Of a DNA stretch of 35,353 nt, positions 6,078-16,047 are shown in pieces (position 1 is the stretch's first letter; each line of letters starts with the position of its first letter). This DNA is from Sphingosinicella sp. (lineage in GTDB: Bacteria > Pseudomonadota > Alphaproteobacteria > Sphingomonadales > Sphingomonadaceae). Where the stretch lies: positions 1 to 35,353 of the forward strand of contig JAEULI010000100.1 in the NCBI GenBank assembly GCA_016793845.1, given 5' to 3'. Made by a program: the position numbers and the translations under genes. The notes below the pieces were generated by a model. The model searched no databases. It saw nothing but the letters and a program-made list of their open reading frames with translations, and was not told where the DNA came from.

Positions 6078-8399
6078 TCAGATCCGGTTCCCGTCCGGGT
6101 CGATCAGCACTTCGCGGCGGCCGACGTGGTCGGGGGTGCCGACGTAGCCGTCTTTCTCCATGCGCTCGATGAGGCGCGCGGCGTTGTTGTAGCCGACGCG
6201 GAGCTGGCGCTGGAGATAGGAGGTGGAGGCCTTCTGGCTTTCGGCGACCACCTGAATGGCGCGGCGGTAGAGGCCGGCTTCGGCGTCGTCCTCGTCGATC
6301 GGCAGGCCGAACTGACCGTCCGAGCCTTCGGGCTCCTCGGTGACGGCGGCGATATATTCGGGGGCGCCCTGTGCGCGCCAGTGCATCGCGACGCGCTCGA
6401 CCTCCTCGTCCGACACGAATGGGCCGTGCACGCGCGCGATCTGCTTGCCGCCGGGCATGTAAAGCATGTCGCCCTTGCCGAGCAGCTGCTCGGCGCCCTG
6501 CTCGCCGAGGATGGTACGCGAATCGATTTTGGAGGTGACCGAGAAGCTGATGCGCGTCGGCAGGTTCGCCTTGATGACACCGGTGATGACGTCAACCGAA
6601 GGCCGCTGCGTCGCCATGATGAGGTGGATACCCGCCGCGCGCGCCTTCTGCGCGAGGCGCTGGATCAGGAACTCCACCTCCTTGCCCGCGGTCATCATCA
6701 GGTCGGCGAGCTCGTCGACGACGACGACGATCAGCGGCAGCGTGTCGAACTCCAGCGTCTCGGTCTCGTAGATCGGCTGGCCCGTCTCGCTGTCGTAGCC
6801 GGTGTGGACGCGCCGCACGAACGGCTCGCCCTTGGCCCGAGCTTCCTTCACCCGCGAGTTGAAGCCGGAAAGCGAGCGGACGTTGACCGAGGCCATCATC
6901 CGATAGCGGTCCTCCATCTGCTCCACGGCCCATTTCAGCGCGCGGATCGCCTTCGGCGGCTCGGTGACGACCGGCGAAAGCAGATGCGGAATGCCATCGT
7001 AGACGGAAAGCTCCAGCATCTTGGGATCGATCATGATCATTTTGCACTCGCGCGGGCTGAGCCGGTAGAGCAGCGACAGGATCATGGCGTTGAGGCCCAC
7101 GGACTTGCCCGAGCCGGTGGTGCCCGCGATGAGGAGGTGCGGCATCGGCGCAAGGTCGGCGACGACGGGATCGCCCGCAATGTCCTTGCCGAGCACGATG
7201 GGGAGTGCGGCGGACTGCGTTTCGAACGCGTCCGAAGAGAGCATTTCCGAAAGCGACACCGTTTCGCGCTTCACGTTCGGCAGCTCGATGCCGATGACGT
7301 TGCGACCGGGCACCACGGCGATGCGCGCCGAAAGCGCGGACATCGAACGCGCGATATCGTCGGCAAGGCCGATCACGCGGCTCGCCTTGATGCCCGCGGC
7401 GGGCTCCAGCTCATACATGGTGACGACCGGGCCGGGACGGACTTCGACGATCTCGCCCTTCACGCCGAAGTCGTCGAGCACCGATTCGAGCAGGCGCGCG
7501 TTCTGTTCGAGACTCGCCGCATCGATCTTGCGCGCGGCCGTCTTCGGCGGCGGGGTCAGCAGCGATAGTGGCGGCAGCTGGAAGGAATCGCGCAGATCGA
7601 GCCGCGACTGCTTCTCGCGCGCCTCGCGCTTGGAGGGCGCGGCCTTCTTCTCGGGCGTGACGATGCGCTTGGTCGGCGCGGCTGCGGTTTCCGGCACGGT
7701 CTCGGCATCGCGCGGTGTTTCCCGGCGCGGTTGCGCGCGGGGCGTGGCACGCGGCTGCGGCGCTTCGGCACGCTCGCTGCTGCGTTGGGCAAGGCGCGCG
7801 CGGAGTGCGGCAATATCCTCGCGGCTGATACCGAGCGCGTAGAAGAAAAGGGCGATCGCCCCGAGCCCAAGCAGCACGCCGATCGGTGCCGTCACAGCGG
7901 CGGGGCTCACGTCCGGCGGCAGCAGGCCAGCGGCGGCTTCCGGGATGCGGCCGAGCAGAAGCCCGGCGATGCCTCCGGCACCCGCCGGAAGATCGCCGAG
8001 GAGGTCGCGCCCCGGCAGCGCCAGCGCGGCCGCGGCGAGCAGCACCGCACCGAGCGTCGCGGCAAGTTGTCGCCGCCAGCCGTCGAGACCGCGCCGCTGG
8101 ATCAGCCGCACGCCGAGAAGCGCGACGACCGGCACGACGAGCAGGCTCGCCAGCCCCGCGAGCTGCAGCAGCAGATCGGATACGTAGGCGCCGGTATAGC
8201 CAAGCCAGTTCTGCGGCGCGGTGATCGTGGCGCGGTTGAAGGAGGGATCGGTGCTGTCGTAGCTGGCGAACGCCAGCGTCAGCGCCAGCGCGAGCATGAC
8301 GAGCACGCCGCCGCCCGCCACGACGGCCGCGCGCTCCAGCGCCACCACCCAGCTTTGCGGCATGATCGCCGTCGATTTGCCTGCTGCCCCGCGCGCCAT
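6078..8399 (-). CDS. ftsK: FtsK/SpoIIIE DNA translocase
   Basis: A 773-residue septal DNA translocase that moves chromosome ends and activates dimer resolution at division. Residues about 15-190 hold four to five membrane segments. A Pro/Arg/Glu-rich linker follows (about 200-290), then the motor: alpha-domain, Walker A GTTGSGKS (426-433), Walker B IVVVVDELADLM, ATQRPS, and a C-terminal gamma winged-helix (SYLQRQLRVGYNNAARLIE) that reads KOPS sites. It is shorter than E. coli FtsK because of the short linker. The start is placed at MARGAAGKST, preceded by an AAAGGG Shine-Dalgarno. An ATG 15 codons upstream (MFRATVALKRG) is possible. The upstream 340 bases contain a structured region and a terminator. 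Confidence 0.95.
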   Translation of the reverse strand: MARGAAGKSTAIMPQSWVVALERAAVVAGGGVLVMLALALTLAFASYDSTDPSFNRATITAPQNWLGYTGAYVSDLLLQLAGLASLLVVPVVALLGVRLIQRRGLDGWRRQLAATLGAVLLAAAALALPGRDLLGDLPAGAGGIAGLLLGRIPEAAAGLLPPDVSPAAVTAPIGVLLGLGAIALFFYALGISREDIAALRARLAQRSSERAEAPQPRATPRAQPRRETPRDAETVPETAAAPTKRIVTPEKKAAPSKREAREKQSRLDLRDSFQLPPLSLLTPPPKTAARKIDAASLEQNARLLESVLDDFGVKGEIVEVRPGPVVTMYELEPAAGIKASRVIGLADDIARSMSALSARIAVVPGRNVIGIELPNVKRETVSLSEMLSSDAFETQSAALPIVLGKDIAGDPVVADLAPMPHLLIAGTTGSGKSVGLNAMILSLLYRLSPRECKMIMIDPKMLELSVYDGIPHLLSPVVTEPPKAIRALKWAVEQMEDRYRMMASVNVRSLSGFNSRVKEARAKGEPFVRRVHTGYDSETGQPIYETETLEFDTLPLIVVVVDELADLMMTAGKEVEFLIQRLAQKARAAGIHLIMATQRPSVDVITGVIKANLPTRISFSVTSKIDSRTILGEQGAEQLLGKGDMLYMPGGKQIARVHGPFVSDEEVERVAMHWRAQGAPEYIAAVTEEPEGSDGQFGLPIDEDDAEAGLYRRAIQVVAESQKASTSYLQRQLRVGYNNAARLIERMEKDGYVGTPDHVGRREVLIDPDGNRI

Positions 8400-8490
8400 G
8401 ACCCTTTGCCGACCCCGTTTCAATGCAACTGTCGCGCGGAACATCCCGCGAACATGCCTAAGATTGAGTCCGTGGGGCGCCGGGGTCAAG

Positions 8491-8521
8491 AAAAAGTCGG
8501 CCGGCGGTGAGGCCGGCCGAC
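8491..8521 (-). terminator. Strong intrinsic terminator, minus strand
   Basis: A perfect 10-bp stem, GTCGGCCGGC (8496-8505) with GCCGGCCGAC (8512-8521), encloses a 6-base loop. On the minus strand it is followed directly by TTTTTCTT. It lies upstream of ftsK and downstream of no minus-strand protein gene, so it must end a non-coding transcript or act as an attenuator in the ftsK leader. Confidence 0.75.
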
Positions 8522-8700
8522 AGGAACGGTCCTGAAAAATCCAGGTTCCCGAGCGAGCAGAGACGCGAAATGCGTCTCGCCGAAGTCTCTTCAAAATCCG
8601 TGCCAAGCGCAGAATGACGGCGTTTCGCGGATTCTGGATTGTGAAATGCCCAATAGATAGGCACGCAAAGGTGCGCGCCTGAAAATTGGGCATCCGTCAT
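8491..8700 (-). ncRNA. Candidate small RNA or attenuator leader upstream of ftsK
   Basis: The minus strand carries successive hairpins ending in an intrinsic terminator. The first has outer arms ATGCCCAAT/ATTGGGCAT (8646-8654 with 8685-8693) and inner 9-bp arms (8659-8667 with 8672-8680) closed by a four-base loop; the inner stem has one G-U wobble as RNA. The next pairs GAGACGC with GCGTCTC (8560-8578). A third pairs GGAAC with GTTCC (8523-8549). The product would be an RNA of about 200 nt, or a leader whose termination controls ftsK. The 5' end is a guess, no promoter is firmly identified, and I cannot match it to a known RNA family. Confidence 0.33.
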
Positions 8701-8739
8701 GCTCTTTCGCGCGATGCGATGTGCAGCTAGGGTCCGGCC

Positions 8740-9957
8740 ATGCGGCACACCCACGATACGATCATCATCGGCGGCGGCCTCGTTGGCATGACAACGGCGC
8801 TTGCGCTCGCCGCCTCCGGCATCCGTTCCGCCGTCATCGACAGCGCTGATCTCGACGCGACACTCGCGGCAGGCTTCGACGGCCGCGCCTCGGCGATCGC
8901 CAGTGCGACGTGGCGGATGCTCGCCGCGCTCGGCCTCGATGCCGAGCTTGAAGCGAAAGGCTGCCCGATCCGCGAGATTCGCGTCACGGACGGCCTCTCG
9001 CCGCTGCACCTCCATTTCGACGGCACTGGCGACGCGTCCGGCGAACCGCTCGGCTACATGTTCGAAAACCGCCACCTGCGCATGGCGCTGGTCGCGGCCG
9101 GAGCGGCTTCCCCCCACATCGAGGTCTATGCGCCGGATGCCGCCGCCACAATCGAACGCGCAGAGGCGGGCGTCACCGTGCGCCTTGCAAGCGGTGGCAC
9201 GCTCACCGCGCCGCTTCTCATCGCCGCGGACGGTCGCCGCTCGAAAATCCGCGAGGATGCGGGCATTCGCATCGCGGCGTGGAGCTATCACCAGACTGCG
9301 ATCGTCGGCATGATCGAACACGAGGTTCCGCACGGGAACGTCGCGTTCGAGCTGTTCTATCCGGCCGGGCCGTTCGCAGTGCTGCCGATGCTGCCGGGCA
9401 CGCGCTCGGCGATCGTGTGGACCGTGAGCGAACGCGATGCTGCCGCCACGCTGGCGCTGCCGGAGCGCGCCTTCGTTGCCGAGATCGACAAGCGCATGGG
9501 CGGCTTCCTTGGCAACATTCGGCTCGCCGCGAAGCCCAGCTCCTTCCCGCTCGGCTTCCATCATGCCGAGCGTTACACAGATCGCCGCCTGATCCTCGTG
9601 GGCGACAGTGCGCACGGTATGCATCCCATCGCCGGCCAGGGTCTCAATCTCGGCCTCCGCGATTCGGCCGCGCTGGCGGACGTGCTGGCGGAGGCCGTGC
9701 GGCTCGGGCTCGATCTCGGCGATCCGCAGGTGCTCGCGCGCTATCAGCGCTGGCGGGGTTTCGACAGCATGTCGGTGATGGGCGCGACCGATGTGCTCAA
9801 CAAGCTGTTCGCGATTCCCGGACGTCCTGCGGCAACGATCCGCCGCCTCGGTCTTGCCGGTGTACACCGTCTGCCGCCGCTCAAGCGCTTCTTCATGGCC
9901 GAGGCGCGCGGCGCATCGGGCGATCTGCCGTCGCTGCTGCGCGGCGATCTGCCCTAA
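8740..9957 (+). CDS. UbiH/UbiF/Coq6-family FAD-dependent hydroxylase
   Basis: A 405-residue class A flavoprotein monooxygenase, probably for one of the ring hydroxylations of ubiquinone synthesis at the inner membrane. The FAD-binding Rossmann motif [10 protein letters not shown] starts at residue 8. DGRRSKIRE in the middle is the conserved DG motif, and [19 protein letters not shown] from about residue 287 is the second FAD-binding block and the family's best signature. Which ring carbon is hydroxylated cannot be read from the sequence. There is no clear Shine-Dalgarno sequence; TAGGGT 6 bases upstream suggests a leaderless message. Its TAA overlaps the TAG of the convergent Trm112-like gene (bases 9954-9957). 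Confidence 0.9.
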   Translation: MRHTHDTIIIGGGLVGMTTALALAASGIRSAVIDSADLDATLAAGFDGRASAIASATWRMLAALGLDAELEAKGCPIREIRVTDGLSPLHLHFDGTGDASGEPLGYMFENRHLRMALVAAGAASPHIEVYAPDAAATIERAEAGVTVRLASGGTLTAPLLIAADGRRSKIREDAGIRIAAWSYHQTAIVGMIEHEVPHGNVAFELFYPAGPFAVLPMLPGTRSAIVWTVSERDAAATLALPERAFVAEIDKRMGGFLGNIRLAAKPSSFPLGFHHAERYTDRRLILVGDSAHGMHPIAGQGLNLGLRDSAALADVLAEAVRLGLDLGDPQVLARYQRWRGFDSMSVMGATDVLNKLFAIPGRPAATIRRLGLAGVHRLPPLKRFFMAEARGASGDLPSLLRGDLP

Positions 9958-10142
9958 CTCTCGTCCTCGCCGAGTTCGCGGGCTTCCTCGATCACCATCA
10001 CCGGTACGCCGTCGCGCACAGGATAGGCGAGACCAGCCGCCTTGCTGACGAGTTCCTGGCGCTCGCGATCATAGCTGAGCGGCGCCTTGGTGAGCGGGCA
10101 GACGAGAATGGCGAGCAGCCGCGGATCGACGTCGCGGCTCAA
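9954..10142 (-). CDS. Trm112-family small protein (YcaR-like)
   Basis: A 62-residue protein matching the Trm112/YcaR family: [20 protein letters not shown] at the N-terminus and [18 protein letters not shown] at the C-terminus. In other organisms Trm112 is a small zinc-finger partner of methyltransferases. Many bacterial members, like this one, keep only one cysteine (in VCPLTK) and have no assigned partner. The start is a TTG overlapping the stop of the preceding Lon-domain gene (TTGA at 10139-10142), and no ATG or GTG fits the family's N-terminus. It is the last gene of a three-gene operon. Confidence 0.85.
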   Translation of the reverse strand: MSRDVDPRLLAILVCPLTKAPLSYDRERQELVSKAAGLAYPVRDGVPVMVIEEARELGEDES

Positions 10143-10774
10143 TGCACCAGCCCCGATCCGTTCTCGGCGCCGGGCTGCGCGAGCGTCATCAGCGCGCAGA
10201 GTGTCGCGGCGCGGATCGGCACGGTCTTCGCTTCCAGCAGCGCCTGCTTTTCCGCCACGTCGAACGGGCAGACGGCGGCGAGCGTGTTCACCAGCGATTC
10301 GTCGTCCGCGCCCGAAACCGCCTCCCAGTCCGCGGAGAGGTTCTGCGTGTCGAGATAGGTGCGCAGCGTCGTTTCAAGGTCGGAACGCAGCACCGCCGCC
10401 ATCGGCTGCGGCGCCTGAAAGTCCTCGATGAAATCCCGGTAGTCGGCGCGCACCTGCCGATAGGGCGTTTCCACGTCGAGCTCTTCGGCGATGCGAAAGC
10501 GCGTGACGCCGGTCAGCACGATCAGCAGTCGGCCGTTTTCGGGATCGGTAAACTGCGTGATGCGGCCGAGCCCGCCGATCTCGAACAGGCTGCCGTCTTC
10601 CTTGGGCTGGATCATGCCGATCAGCCGGTCGCCGCCCATCGCGGTTTTCACCATCGCGAGGTAGCGCGGCTCGAAGATGTTGAGCGGCAGCTGTCCGCGC
10701 GGCAGCACGATCGCGTTTTCCAGCGGAAACACCGGGATCACCTCCGGCAGTGAACTGACCCCGAAGCCGCTCAC
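10139..10774 (-). CDS. Lon substrate-binding-domain protein
   Basis: A 211-residue protein made almost entirely of a Lon N-terminal (LonSB/PUA-like) domain, without ATPase or protease parts. Landmarks are [38 protein letters not shown]-like GLGRITQF, and [10 protein letters not shown]. Such stand-alone proteins are widespread in alphaproteobacteria and their function is not established. The start chosen is a GTG (10772-10774) overlapping the thioredoxin gene's stop as GTGA. An ATG 15 codons further upstream would sit deep inside that gene. Position between a thioredoxin/TPR protein and a Trm112-like protein hints at a proteostasis role, which is inference. Confidence 0.87.
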   Translation of the reverse strand: MSGFGVSSLPEVIPVFPLENAIVLPRGQLPLNIFEPRYLAMVKTAMGGDRLIGMIQPKEDGSLFEIGGLGRITQFTDPENGRLLIVLTGVTRFRIAEELDVETPYRQVRADYRDFIEDFQAPQPMAAVLRSDLETTLRTYLDTQNLSADWEAVSGADDESLVNTLAAVCPFDVAEKQALLEAKTVPIRAATLCALMTLAQPGAENGSGLVH

Positions 10775-11676
10775 GAGAACAGCAGCGCCGAAAGCTTGCG
10801 TCGGGCGGCGTTCACCCATGGGTCTTCAAGGCCGATCGCCTCGAACAGCTTCAGAAGCTGCGCGCGCGCCGCATTGTCGTTCCAGCCGGGCTCGCGGCGC
10901 ATCACCTCGAACAGGTGCTCGGCCGCAGCATCGCGTTCGCCGTTCGCGGCAAGCGCAGCGGCAAGCTCCAGCCGTTTCGCATGGTCATCCGGGTTCGCGG
11001 CGAGCGCGCTTTCAAGGCCAGCGAGCGCGCCGACGGGAACGCGCTTCTTCGCCATCTCGATCGCGGCGCGCACCTGCGCCAGCCCCGGCGCCTTGCTGTC
11101 GGCGGCAACGGCGCCGAGCGCCGCTTCGGCCTCGTCGATCCGGTCGAGCCCGGCGAGCGCGCGGGCAAGGCCGATCGCGTGCGCTTCCTGCTCGGGTTCT
11201 TCGGTGCGCAGCGCGTTGTAAATCTGCTCGGCCTGCGCGAAGTCACCGGCGTCGAGCGCCGCAGCGGCGGCTTCGGCATAGGCGGCCAGCGACTTGTCAT
11301 GGCCGTCCGCCGCGTTGATCGGCAGCTGCGGCAGGATCTGGTCGAGGAAGGCGGCAAGCTCGCGCTCGGTGCGCGCCGGCGTCAGGTCGGCAACCGGCTG
11401 GCCCTGGAAGAACGCATAGACCGTGGGGATCGATTGCACGCGAAACTGCGATGCGATCATCTGGTTCTTGTCGACATCGATCTTCACCAGCTTCACGCCG
11501 CGCGCCGCATAGTCCGCCGCGACCTTCTCGAGCACGGGCGCCAGCTGTTTGCACGGGCCGCACCAGTCCGCATAGAAATCGAGGATGATGAGCGATGTCA
11601 TCGACGGCTCGATCACGTCGCGCTTGAACGCCTCGATCGAAGCCCGCTCGGATACGGGGGTGCTGAGAGTGGCCAA
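10771..11676 (-). CDS. Thioredoxin-TPR co-chaperone (CnoX/YbbN-like)
   Basis: A 301-residue cytosolic protein. Residues 1-115 are a thioredoxin domain with a full WCGPC redox motif (38-42) and the cis-proline loop SIPTVYAFF. Residues 130-300 are TPR-like helical repeats ending in a YbbN-type tail (EPGWNDNAARAQLLKLFEAIG). E. coli CnoX (YbbN) couples chlorine-stress holdase activity to GroEL and DnaK; this homologue keeps both active cysteines. The start chosen is a TTG (11674-11676) because AAAGGG lies 8 bases upstream. A further ATG at 11721 has no Shine-Dalgarno sequence. It is first in the operon with the Lon-domain and Trm112-like genes. Confidence 0.88.
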   Translation of the reverse strand: MATLSTPVSERASIEAFKRDVIEPSMTSLIILDFYADWCGPCKQLAPVLEKVAADYAARGVKLVKIDVDKNQMIASQFRVQSIPTVYAFFQGQPVADLTPARTERELAAFLDQILPQLPINAADGHDKSLAAYAEAAAAALDAGDFAQAEQIYNALRTEEPEQEAHAIGLARALAGLDRIDEAEAALGAVAADSKAPGLAQVRAAIEMAKKRVPVGALAGLESALAANPDDHAKRLELAAALAANGERDAAAEHLFEVMRREPGWNDNAARAQLLKLFEAIGLEDPWVNAARRKLSALLFS

Positions 11677-11765
11677 GATGCGTGCCCTTTTCGAAAGATA
11701 GGGTTGGTTCCCGGCGTTCATATGGGAAGTGCGCGCACCCCGTCCAACCCCAATCGCGAATCCGC

Positions 11766-11794
11766 TTGCGCTTTTCGCCGCGCTCATGCTAGCA
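11766..11794 (+). promoter_or_regulatory. Possible promoter of tRNA-Gly
   Basis: TTGCGC (11766-11771) followed by a CATGCTAGC stretch (11785-11793) resembles a weak -35/-10 pair reading toward the tRNA. The match is poor and the call rests mainly on position. Confidence 0.25.
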
Positions 11795-11835
11795 GCCGCG
11801 ACCTCTGGCGGAGCCAAGCCTCCGCATACGTTCGA

Positions 11836-11910
11836 GCGGGCGTAGCTCAGGGGTAGAGCACAACCTTGCCAAGGTTGGGGTCGAGGGTTCGAATCCCTTC
11901 GCCCGCTCCA
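11836..11910 (+). tRNA. tRNA-Gly (anticodon GCC)
   Basis: A 75-base cloverleaf including an encoded 3' CCA. The acceptor arm GCGGGCG (11836-11842) pairs with CGCCCGC (11900-11906), then T and CCA. The D-arm region TAGCTCAGGGGTAGAGCA, the anticodon stem AACCTT-GCC-AAGGTT and the T-arm GAGGGTTCGAATCCC are all intact. Anticodon GCC reads GGC/GGT glycine codons, frequent in this high-GC genome. A short T-run (11914-11918) just downstream may help termination. Confidence 0.97.
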
Positions 11911-11932
11911 GTGTTTTTACAAAGAAACCAGT

Positions 11933-12346
11933 TTATTCGCTGGCGTCGCGCGCCGCATCCGCCACGAGCACGCCGCCGATAATCAGCGTGGCCCCCACGC
12001 CTAGCGCAACCCATCCAAGCGTGGACATGCCGTTCTTCCGCAGGTCTTCGACGGGCTCTCCGTTGAGCAGAAGTCTGTGTCCGGGCGCGAGCGAAAAGCC
12101 GATCCGGGTGCCCGTTTGATACTGCAGCGCGGCGGATTGCCGGGTGCCGTCAAAATTCACCACATCGCGTGTCAGCCGCAATTCCACGCGCGGCGGCGCC
12201 TTGTCCCGGCCACCACCGATGGGGATGGTGAGACCCAGCCCGACAACGCCTTCCGTTCTGCTGAAACTGTCCTGGATCGCCAAAGGTTCGGCCGAGGCCG
12301 ATGTCGTCATGACCGCGCCGATCAAGATGCCGCTGATGATACGCAT
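11933..12346 (-). CDS. Small exported protein of unknown function
   Basis: A 137-residue protein that I do not recognise. It begins with a signal peptide (MRIISGILIGAVMTTSASA, predicted cleavage before EPLA). The middle contains a GVVGLGLTIPIGGG strand-like stretch and LRLTRDVVNFDG, and a C-terminal hydrophobic segment (GWVALGVGATLIIGGVLVADAA) could be a membrane anchor. The start at MRIIS is preceded by a G-rich Shine-Dalgarno sequence (GGGGGGG) and gives a clean signal peptide. A 17-residue upstream extension would spoil it. The gene stands alone, convergent to the tRNA gene and divergent from katG. Confidence 0.65.
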   Translation of the reverse strand: MRIISGILIGAVMTTSASAEPLAIQDSFSRTEGVVGLGLTIPIGGGRDKAPPRVELRLTRDVVNFDGTRQSAALQYQTGTRIGFSLAPGHRLLLNGEPVEDLRKNGMSTLGWVALGVGATLIIGGVLVADAARDASE

Positions 12347-12493
12347 GTCTGCCCCCCCGTCGTGATCGTCGTGGATCACGCCTTCAAGAACATCCATTTT
12401 GAGGAGCCGTCAATTATGGTCACGGTTGGGCCGATGGTTCTCCTGTGCCCTTCGTGCGCGTATACTGCGGACGTGTGCGGCGACATATCGCCC

Positions 12494-14756
<2,263 letters not shown>

Positions 14757-14763
14757 TCAAGGC

Positions 14764-14819
14764 GCCGCCGTTCAGTCCTTCCCCGGATGACAAGCACCGG
14801 GGGAGGGCTGGGCGGCGGC
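14764..14819. terminator. Hairpin between convergent katG and EEP lipoprotein genes
   Basis: CCTTCCCCGG (14777-14786) pairs with CCGGGGGAGG (14797-14806), with one mismatch or wobble depending on strand, around a 10-base loop. Outer GCCGCC (14764-14769) can pair with GGCGGC (14814-14819). It covers the last codons of the minus-strand gene and follows katG by 7 bases. There is no T-run on either side, so if it terminates transcription it does so as a bidirectional, U-poor hairpin. Confidence 0.4.
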
Positions 14820-15863
14820 ATCCCAGCTGATCGTATAGCGCACGCGAAACCCGTCGTGATCGGAGAGCATGGGGCTGTCCGGCCGCCCGTCGAACATGGC
14901 TTCCACGCGCACCGGGCGAACCTCGACGCGCTGGCCCGAAGCGAAAAGCTGCAGGTCCTGCGTGTCCATCCAGGGCGCGTCTCCGTCCCACGACATGCGG
15001 ACTTCGCAGCCGCTGTTCTCCAACGTGCAATGCCTGTGGACGAGTGCCAGCGGTTGCAGCGCATCGAAGGTATCGAAGCGCGGCAGCGAGCGGCGCATAT
15101 TGAAATCACCGCCGAAGATGGCAGGCTTTTCGGGCGCACGGCGTGCTTCGAGAAACGCGGCGAGCTCCTCGGCCTGAATATTGTGCGCGGGCGTGTGCCG
15201 CGCTCTCGGCACGCCGGAGGCGCGCTGTGCGTTCATGTGCGTGTTGAAAATGTCGATCGGGTCGGGAACGCCGGGTATTGCAACGCGCGCGTGCAGAACG
15301 CCCTTGTTGCTCAGGCAGTCGAACCCGGCGCAGCTCCGGCGGGAAAAGGGTTCGGACATGTGCGTTACGATCGGATAGCGGCTGGCGATGACGAGGCCGG
15401 AAGAGAGCAGCCGGATTCCGATCTCGCCCTTGCGCCATTTGCGGCTGCCGGGCACCGTGCCGGCAGCGTCCAGCGTGCGCCGCTGCGTGCGTCCGGGTCC
15501 GGAGGCAAGCGCCGGATATCCCGCGGCTTCCACAGCCTTCGCCGCAGCACCTGAGAAGGCCTCCTGAAACAGCACGATGTCGGGCGCGGTCCCAGCGCGG
15601 CGCAGCCCGTCGAGGTGCGCGCCGATCGCCCGCAGCTTTGCCGCGCGCCCACTGCGCGCAGGCCACGGCAGTCCTTCGATATTATATGTGAGCACGTCGA
15701 GGTCGATGAATGACCGGCCGTCGGCGGACAGGCGTGCCGGCGGCGCGTCGCTCACGGCGCAGCTCAAGGTGCGCGGCGCCGGCAGTGTAGCGCAGCCCGC
15801 AAGGACTGCCGCGATCGCGGCAAGCGGCGAAAATCGGAATGATCGTGCGAGATGGCTTCGCAT
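14772..15863 (-). CDS. Endonuclease/exonuclease/phosphatase-fold lipoprotein
   Basis: A 363-residue secreted lipoprotein: a signal peptide with lipobox LAGC (Cys24), then an EEP-superfamily domain. Seen directly: LTYNIEGLP (metal/phosphate Asn), VLFQEAF (metal Glu), NTHMNAQ, GGDFNMRR (near residue 253) and the C-terminal LSDHDGFRV. This fold includes AP endonucleases, sphingomyelinases and inositol-polyphosphate 5-phosphatases. A surface or periplasmic lipoprotein is unlikely to repair DNA, so a phosphatase or phosphodiesterase role is favoured. It is divergent from the receptor-phosphatase-phytase cluster across a 184-base intergenic region, which supports (by inference) a role in organic-phosphate use. 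Confidence 0.82.
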   Translation of the reverse strand: MRSHLARSFRFSPLAAIAAVLAGCATLPAPRTLSCAVSDAPPARLSADGRSFIDLDVLTYNIEGLPWPARSGRAAKLRAIGAHLDGLRRAGTAPDIVLFQEAFSGAAAKAVEAAGYPALASGPGRTQRRTLDAAGTVPGSRKWRKGEIGIRLLSSGLVIASRYPIVTHMSEPFSRRSCAGFDCLSNKGVLHARVAIPGVPDPIDIFNTHMNAQRASGVPRARHTPAHNIQAEELAAFLEARRAPEKPAIFGGDFNMRRSLPRFDTFDALQPLALVHRHCTLENSGCEVRMSWDGDAPWMDTQDLQLFASGQRVEVRPVRVEAMFDGRPDSPMLSDHDGFRVRYTISWDAAAQPSPGACHPGKD

Positions 15864-15928
15864 TTCTGGCTGCGTGCCGGAACCTCACCCGAAACTCAAG
15901 CCGGCCCGAAGCGGAGCGCGCTATCTCC

Positions 15929-15971
15929 AAATTGCAATTTTTCGTGCATCTTTCCGTCACACAAACGACGC
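15929..15971. promoter_or_regulatory. Palindrome and weak Pho-box-like repeat between divergent phosphate genes
   Basis: AAATTGCAATTT (15929-15940) is a perfect 12-base palindrome. Just downstream, CGTGCAT (15943-15949) and CCGTCAC (15954-15960) are spaced 11 bases apart like the two halves of a PhoB box; they match the CTGTCAT-type half-site at 4 and about 6 of 7 positions. The location between the divergent lipoprotein gene and the receptor-phosphatase-phytase cluster is right for a shared operator, but the Pho match is only partial. Confidence 0.3.
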
Positions 15972-16047
15972 CCGCGCGTAACGACCCGCCCCTAATGCCT
16001 CGCCGCGAAGGGGCGGCATCGGGACTGCCCCACACAAGGGGTATTCC

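Larger units (their letters stand above)
8400..8739. other. 340-base gap between ftsK and ubiH-family gene, hairpin-rich
   Basis: No convincing protein gene is seen on either strand. From the minus-strand point of view it holds, in order: a two-tier hairpin (8693-8646), a short hairpin (8578-8560), another (8549-8523), and an intrinsic terminator (8521-8491). About 90 further bases then lead to the ftsK start. On the plus strand, TAGGGT (8728-8733) sits 6 bases before the ubiH-family ATG and could be its -10 element. Confidence 0.6.

Noticed and set aside
8560-8578. CRISPR-like or REP-like palindrome
   Set aside because: It is a single short hairpin without regularly spaced copies elsewhere in the window.
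8458-9867. A 469-codon minus-strand frame covering the ubiH-family gene and part of the ftsK leader
   Set aside because: It is mostly the antisense shadow of the flavoprotein hydroxylase. Its tail over 8458-8739 crosses the terminator hairpin and shows no protein-like features.
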